64,000 nucleotides of DNA from RGIG8244 sp045639325 (GTDB lineage: Bacteria; Verrucomicrobiota; Lentisphaeria; Victivallales; UBA1829). The DNA lies in assembly GCA_045639325.1 (NCBI GenBank), contig JAZUCU010000042.1, forward strand, positions 61,012 through 125,011, read 5' to 3'. A program made the translations under genes and the position numbers. The notes beneath the pieces were generated by a model. That model had not been told where the DNA came from and made no database searches. It worked only from the letters and a program-made list of their open reading frames with translations. Positions 60,636-64,000 of this stretch are shown piece after piece (within the stretch, counting starts at the first letter, position 1; the number at the start of each line of letters is the position of its first letter).

Positions 60636-61643
60636 GTGGCAAAACAACAAATACAATTTAATGCTAATGCAACAGATATTTCAGAGAATGATCTTCGAGA
60701 AAGATATCCTGAAATATTGGAGGTTTTGTTGCGTGATCATACTACAGATAAGAATATTTTTTGGGCAACCGATAATTACACTGAATTGGGGGAGGGGTTT
60801 AATTACCAAGATGAAATCAAGCCTGCCTGTATTACCGGCGAGTATGGTCGTGTGGTTCGTCCCAGAGTTCAAAAAGATAAAGAACTGCAAACATCCAGAG
60901 TCCGCGATATGGCAGAGGTGTTTACGCCGTCTTGGATCTGCAATGCTCAAATTAACTTGGTTGATAATGCGTGGTTTGGTTATGACTGGGCTTTCAATGA
61001 AGAGATCAACACCCCGGATGGTCGTCATACTTGGAAGGTTAATTTCAGCCCTGTCAAATTCCCTGAAGGTAAGACATGGAAAGATTATGTCAAAGCAACC
61101 AGATTGGAAATTACCTGTGGTGAAGCCCCGTATATAACCAGTCGCTACGACACGACAACTGGAGAATTTATTCCAGTTGAACGCCGTATCGGTATGCTTG
61201 ACCGTAAACTTCGGGTCATCAATGAAAATATTGATGAGTCCGGAGAATGGCTTGAAGCGGCACAGGAAGCATACCGTAACATCTATGCTTTTGAGTGGCA
61301 GGGTGACAGTTTGTTGTTGGCAAGAGAATCAATGCTTTACACCTTTATAGAGAACTATAAATTAAAATTTGGCAAAGTTCCGCAAAAGAAATCTATCGTC
61401 TATATTGCCGATATTGTTTCTTGGAATGTATGGCAAATGGATGGCTTGAAGTTTGTCATTCCAGGCAGTTGCCATGAGGTCGAACACTCTGATTTGTTTG
61501 GTAATGTGACGAAGGAAGGATGCTGCGGCTGCAAAAAGAATGACTATTTCAATCATAATGGCATTTATTGTTTGATCATGGATTGGGGTGAAAATAAGGT
61601 TATCCGCTTTGCAGATCTACTGAAAAAAGGGGCCAAGAAATGA
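60636..61643 (+). CDS. Methyltransferase-like restriction-system protein without NPPY motif
   Basis: The 335-residue protein resembles proteins usually labelled restriction endonuclease subunit M. The best link is RDMAEVFTPSWICNAQINLVDNAWFG, as EVFTP is common in HsdM- and Eco57I-like methylases. IYAFEWQGDSLLLARESMLYTFIENY is a second conserved-looking block. The adenine-methylase catalytic motif (D/N)PP(Y/F) and a glycine-rich SAM loop are not visible, so it may bind rather than methylate DNA. The late cysteines (EGCCGCKKND) could bind a metal. The start is a GTG with AAGGTGA upstream. The next gene overlaps by ATGA. It is AT-richer by eye than the uxa operon. Confidence 0.6.
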   Translation: MAKQQIQFNANATDISENDLRERYPEILEVLLRDHTTDKNIFWATDNYTELGEGFNYQDEIKPACITGEYGRVVRPRVQKDKELQTSRVRDMAEVFTPSWICNAQINLVDNAWFGYDWAFNEEINTPDGRHTWKVNFSPVKFPEGKTWKDYVKATRLEITCGEAPYITSRYDTTTGEFIPVERRIGMLDRKLRVINENIDESGEWLEAAQEAYRNIYAFEWQGDSLLLARESMLYTFIENYKLKFGKVPQKKSIVYIADIVSWNVWQMDGLKFVIPGSCHEVEHSDLFGNVTKEGCCGCKKNDYFNHNGIYCLIMDWGENKVIRFADLLKKGAKK

Positions 61644-64000
61644 TTGATACATCTTGTTTGGATAAGATTATTGTCGGTCGAGTAGAGCCGCATATCTATG
61701 CCTTTACAACTAATACGATTCCAAATTATCTCAAGGTCGGAGACACCTATCGTCCTGTTGCTTTGCGTCTGCGAGAATGGCAGATGTATTTCCCGGAGCT
61801 GCAGAAGCAATTTGAAGGCAGTGCAAAAATCAATGATGAAATATATTTCAGAGACTTTGCTGTGCATCAATACTTGGAGAACACAAAGGGTAGAGCGAGA
61901 CTTTCACCGGAGGATATCGCAGAAGACTTGTATTATTCCAAAGAGTTTTTTAAAAATGCTACTGCTGAAGATGTTCAAGAAGCCATTGATGATATAAACT
62001 TGGATTTTGCTAACACTGGCAGCCGCAAATATCAGTTTTATAACGCCCAAGATAACTTACCGGCACTGGATGAATATCCGCGTGTAGAGACGTTTGATCT
62101 TCGTTCAATTCAGCGAGATACGGTCAAGAAATTCAGCGAAGTGCGTGCGTTAGGACACCGCAATCTTTTGATGTATGCGGTAATGCGATTTGGAAAATCT
62201 TTCACCTCCATGTGCTGTGCAGTCGAAATGGATGCAAAACTGGTTGTGGTCGTTTCTGCCAAAGCTGATGTAAAAGAGGAGTGGAAGAGGACCGTCCAAA
62301 GTCATGTAAACTTTGAAGAATATGTTTTCGTTACCAGTGAAGATTTAGCAAGTAACGAACATAAGATTTCTGATCTGCTTGCTGACAACAAGAAGTGCGT
62401 AGTCTTCCTTACGTTACAGGATTTGCAAGGCGATATCATCAAAGATAAACATAAGGAAATCTTAAGCAGCAAAATTGATTTGCTATTGGTTGATGAAACC
62501 CATTTCGGAGCCAGAGCGGAAGAATACGGAAAGGTTCTTAAGGGTACTAAGCACAAATTTGATGCTGATGACTTTGAGATGACTTCTGAGGCAGACGAGA
62601 TAACCAAGGAACTGAAAGCAGAAGTAACAATTCATCTATCCGGCACACCATACCGTATTTTGATGGGAAGTGAATTTCAAAAGGAAGATATTATTGCTTT
62701 CTACCAATTCTCTGACATTGTTGACGAACAAAAGAAGTGGGACGACATTAACCGTAAGAAGTCGGAAGCAGAAACAGAGGACGATTGGTGCAATCCGTAC
62801 TATGGTTTTCCGGAAATGATCAGATTTGCTTTCAATCCCAATGAGTCATCACGTCAGAGATTGGCGAATTTAAAAGAAAATGGTGTAACCTATGCCTTTT
62901 CTGCGTTGTTTGAACCTCAAGCAATCAAAAAACAGAGCGATGGTACACATAAAAAATTCAAGTATGAACAAGAGATTTTTGATTTGCTGCAAGTAATTGA
63001 CGGCAGCAAAGATGACGAAGAACTTTTGGGATTTCTGAATTACGATAAGATCAAAGATGGCAAGATGTGCCGCCATATTGTCATTGTACTGCCGTATTGT
63101 GCTGCCTGTGATGCTTTGGAAACTTTGATAAAAGATCATGCCAAGAAATTTAAAAATCTTAGCGAGTATGAGATTATAAATATTTCCGGAGTTGATCAAC
63201 CACAGAAATACAGAACGCCCGAATCAATCAAAAGTGCAATCAAAGATTGTGAAGCAAGTGGAAAGAAAACAATCACTCTTACGGTTAACCGTATGCTGAC
63301 TGGCAGTACTGTTCCCGAATGGGACACCATGCTCTATTTGAAAGATACTGCTTCTCCACAGGAGTATGATCAAGCGATATTCCGTTTGCAGAATCAATAC
63401 ATCAAGGTTTTCAAAGATGAGGACGGCAACGAGATTAAATTCAACATGAAACCACAGACATTGCTTGTTGATTTTATGCCTGATCGAATGTTCCGTATGC
63501 AAGAACAGAAATCACAAATCTACAATGTGAATACTGATGAAAGCGGTAATACTCATTTGAAAGACCGGTTGACAAAAGAGCTTTCAATTTCTCCTATCAT
63601 TGTACTTAATAAGGATAAACTTGTTCAGGTTAAAGCGGGTGATATTCTCAATGCAGTAAGCGAATATTCGCAAAACCGTGGCGTGGCTGATGAGGTGGTC
63701 GATATTCCGGTCGATTTATCGTTGTTGGATATCGAAGAAGTACGCAGAGTTATTGAAAACGAAAATGAGCTGGGGAGCAAAGAGGGGTTAAGTACAAAAG
63801 CTCATCAAGGAGATGGCGAAGGAGATGACCTTGATACGCCAGAGGATCCTTCTTCACCACCAACTGGTAAAGATACTGCTGGTAACAATTCTGCCAGTGG
63901 ATCTGATGCTGATACAGATAACACTGAAACACGGATAAAACAATTCAGGACCTTTTATTCAAGAATACTGTTCTTTGCCTTCCTTACCCAGAACAGTGTC
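61640..64000 (+). CDS. GIY-YIG nuclease / SF2 helicase restriction enzyme (partial)
   Basis: At least 787 residues are visible and no stop codon occurs before the window ends, so the gene is incomplete here. Residues 15-80 look like a GIY-YIG nuclease of the T5orf172 type (HIYAFTTNTIPNYLKVGDTYRPVALRLREW, then YFRDFAVHQYLE). A superfamily 2 helicase follows: an atypical Walker A, MRFGKS (182-187), the DETH box (285-288), SGTPYR (motif III), TVNRMLTGSTVPEWD, and QAIFRLQNQ as motif VI. An acidic, Ser/Gly-rich linker follows near residues 705-765. It overlaps the methyltransferase-like gene and probably forms a two-gene restriction or phage-defence system. Confidence 0.8.
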   Translation, partial: MIDTSCLDKIIVGRVEPHIYAFTTNTIPNYLKVGDTYRPVALRLREWQMYFPELQKQFEGSAKINDEIYFRDFAVHQYLENTKGRARLSPEDIAEDLYYSKEFFKNATAEDVQEAIDDINLDFANTGSRKYQFYNAQDNLPALDEYPRVETFDLRSIQRDTVKKFSEVRALGHRNLLMYAVMRFGKSFTSMCCAVEMDAKLVVVVSAKADVKEEWKRTVQSHVNFEEYVFVTSEDLASNEHKISDLLADNKKCVVFLTLQDLQGDIIKDKHKEILSSKIDLLLVDETHFGARAEEYGKVLKGTKHKFDADDFEMTSEADEITKELKAEVTIHLSGTPYRILMGSEFQKEDIIAFYQFSDIVDEQKKWDDINRKKSEAETEDDWCNPYYGFPEMIRFAFNPNESSRQRLANLKENGVTYAFSALFEPQAIKKQSDGTHKKFKYEQEIFDLLQVIDGSKDDEELLGFLNYDKIKDGKMCRHIVIVLPYCAACDALETLIKDHAKKFKNLSEYEIINISGVDQPQKYRTPESIKSAIKDCEASGKKTITLTVNRMLTGSTVPEWDTMLYLKDTASPQEYDQAIFRLQNQYIKVFKDEDGNEIKFNMKPQTLLVDFMPDRMFRMQEQKSQIYNVNTDESGNTHLKDRLTKELSISPIIVLNKDKLVQVKAGDILNAVSEYSQNRGVADEVVDIPVDLSLLDIEEVRRVIENENELGSKEGLSTKAHQGDGEGDDLDTPEDPSSPPTGKDTAGNNSASGSDADTDNTETRIKQFRTFYSRILFFAFLTQNSV

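Noticed and set aside
60607..61137. A longer-start ATG frame of 176 codons overlapping the methyltransferase-like gene
   Set aside because: It is in a different frame from the conserved EVFTP protein, and the ribosome site AAGGTGA fits the GTG start at 60636.
1..64000. CRISPR arrays, tRNA or rRNA genes, insertion sequences and integrases
   Set aside because: I saw no regularly spaced direct repeats, no cloverleaf-like sequence in the gaps and no transposase or integrase motif in any large open frame. A tRNA scan was not possible by eye for every base.

Overview
This window looks like a chromosomal segment of a free-living or gut-associated Gram-negative bacterium that grows on sugars. It is probably from the PVC group, and Lentisphaerota (Victivallis-like) is my best guess. 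The basis is the mix of neutral-ceramidase-like proteins, rhamnose and hexuronate catabolism, a GH4 glycosidase, outer-surface glycan loci (Wzm/Wzt, a flippase, an LPS-kinase-like protein), TolB, a C-GCAxxG-C-C protein, a short AlaRS and an archaeal-type PurO. No rRNA marker is present, so the assignment is inference. Most promoters seen here share one form: TTGNNN, a 16-17 bp spacer, then TATATT or a close variant.

Layout. 1-2.9 kb: a minus-strand group with a C-GCAxxG-C-C redox protein, folC and tolB. 3-6 kb: lysS-purO, then a 56-residue 2[4Fe-4S] ferredoxin with a structured leader and its own terminator, then rhamnose mutarotase. 6-10 kb (minus): a rhamnose-type operon with a class II aldolase/SDR fusion, a PHP-like protein and a membrane zincin. 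10-22.8 kb (plus): a formate/nitrite-type channel, a DegT aminotransferase, an alpha/beta-hydrolase/SGNH fusion, a three-gene operon (ceramidase-like protein, TIM-barrel isomerase, double beta-propeller), a GH4 enzyme, a BASS transporter and a DUF6159-like membrane protein.

22.9-30.5 kb (minus): an ABC-transporter-dependent glycan operon (wzm, wzt, GT2, an 876-residue methyltransferase/coiled-coil/HAD fusion, a methyltransferase and a COG5610-like partner). 30.7-37.8 kb: two esterase-like hydrolases, a membrane-anchored oligopeptide-binding protein, a GT-C glycosyltransferase, a DMT transporter and an LPS-kinase-like protein without the usual catalytic Asp. 37.8-42.9 kb (minus): a ROK kinase, ppx, ppk and a lipoprotein, which suggests a polyphosphate module. 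43-48.4 kb (plus): a second ceramidase-like gene, then a short alaS lacking the C-Ala domain, a STAS protein and fumC.

48.5-54.9 kb (minus): an AT-rich surface-glycan operon (EptA-like transferase, flippase, two GT2s, one GT-C). Upstream of it, at 55068-55208, lies a perfect 33-bp inverted repeat around a 75-bp segment that carries a promoter-like sequence. Each arm looks like a tyrosine-recombinase core site. I read this as a candidate invertible promoter switch for the glycan operon.

55.5-60.5 kb (plus): a hexuronate operon (Gfo/Idh/MocA oxidoreductase, uxaB, uxaA, LacI-type regulator). Two identical LacI-type operators 84 bp apart flank its promoter. 60.6-64 kb (plus): the start of an AT-richer, probably acquired defence module. 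It has a methyltransferase-like protein without a visible NPPY motif, overlapping by ATGA a large GIY-YIG nuclease/helicase that runs off the end of the window.
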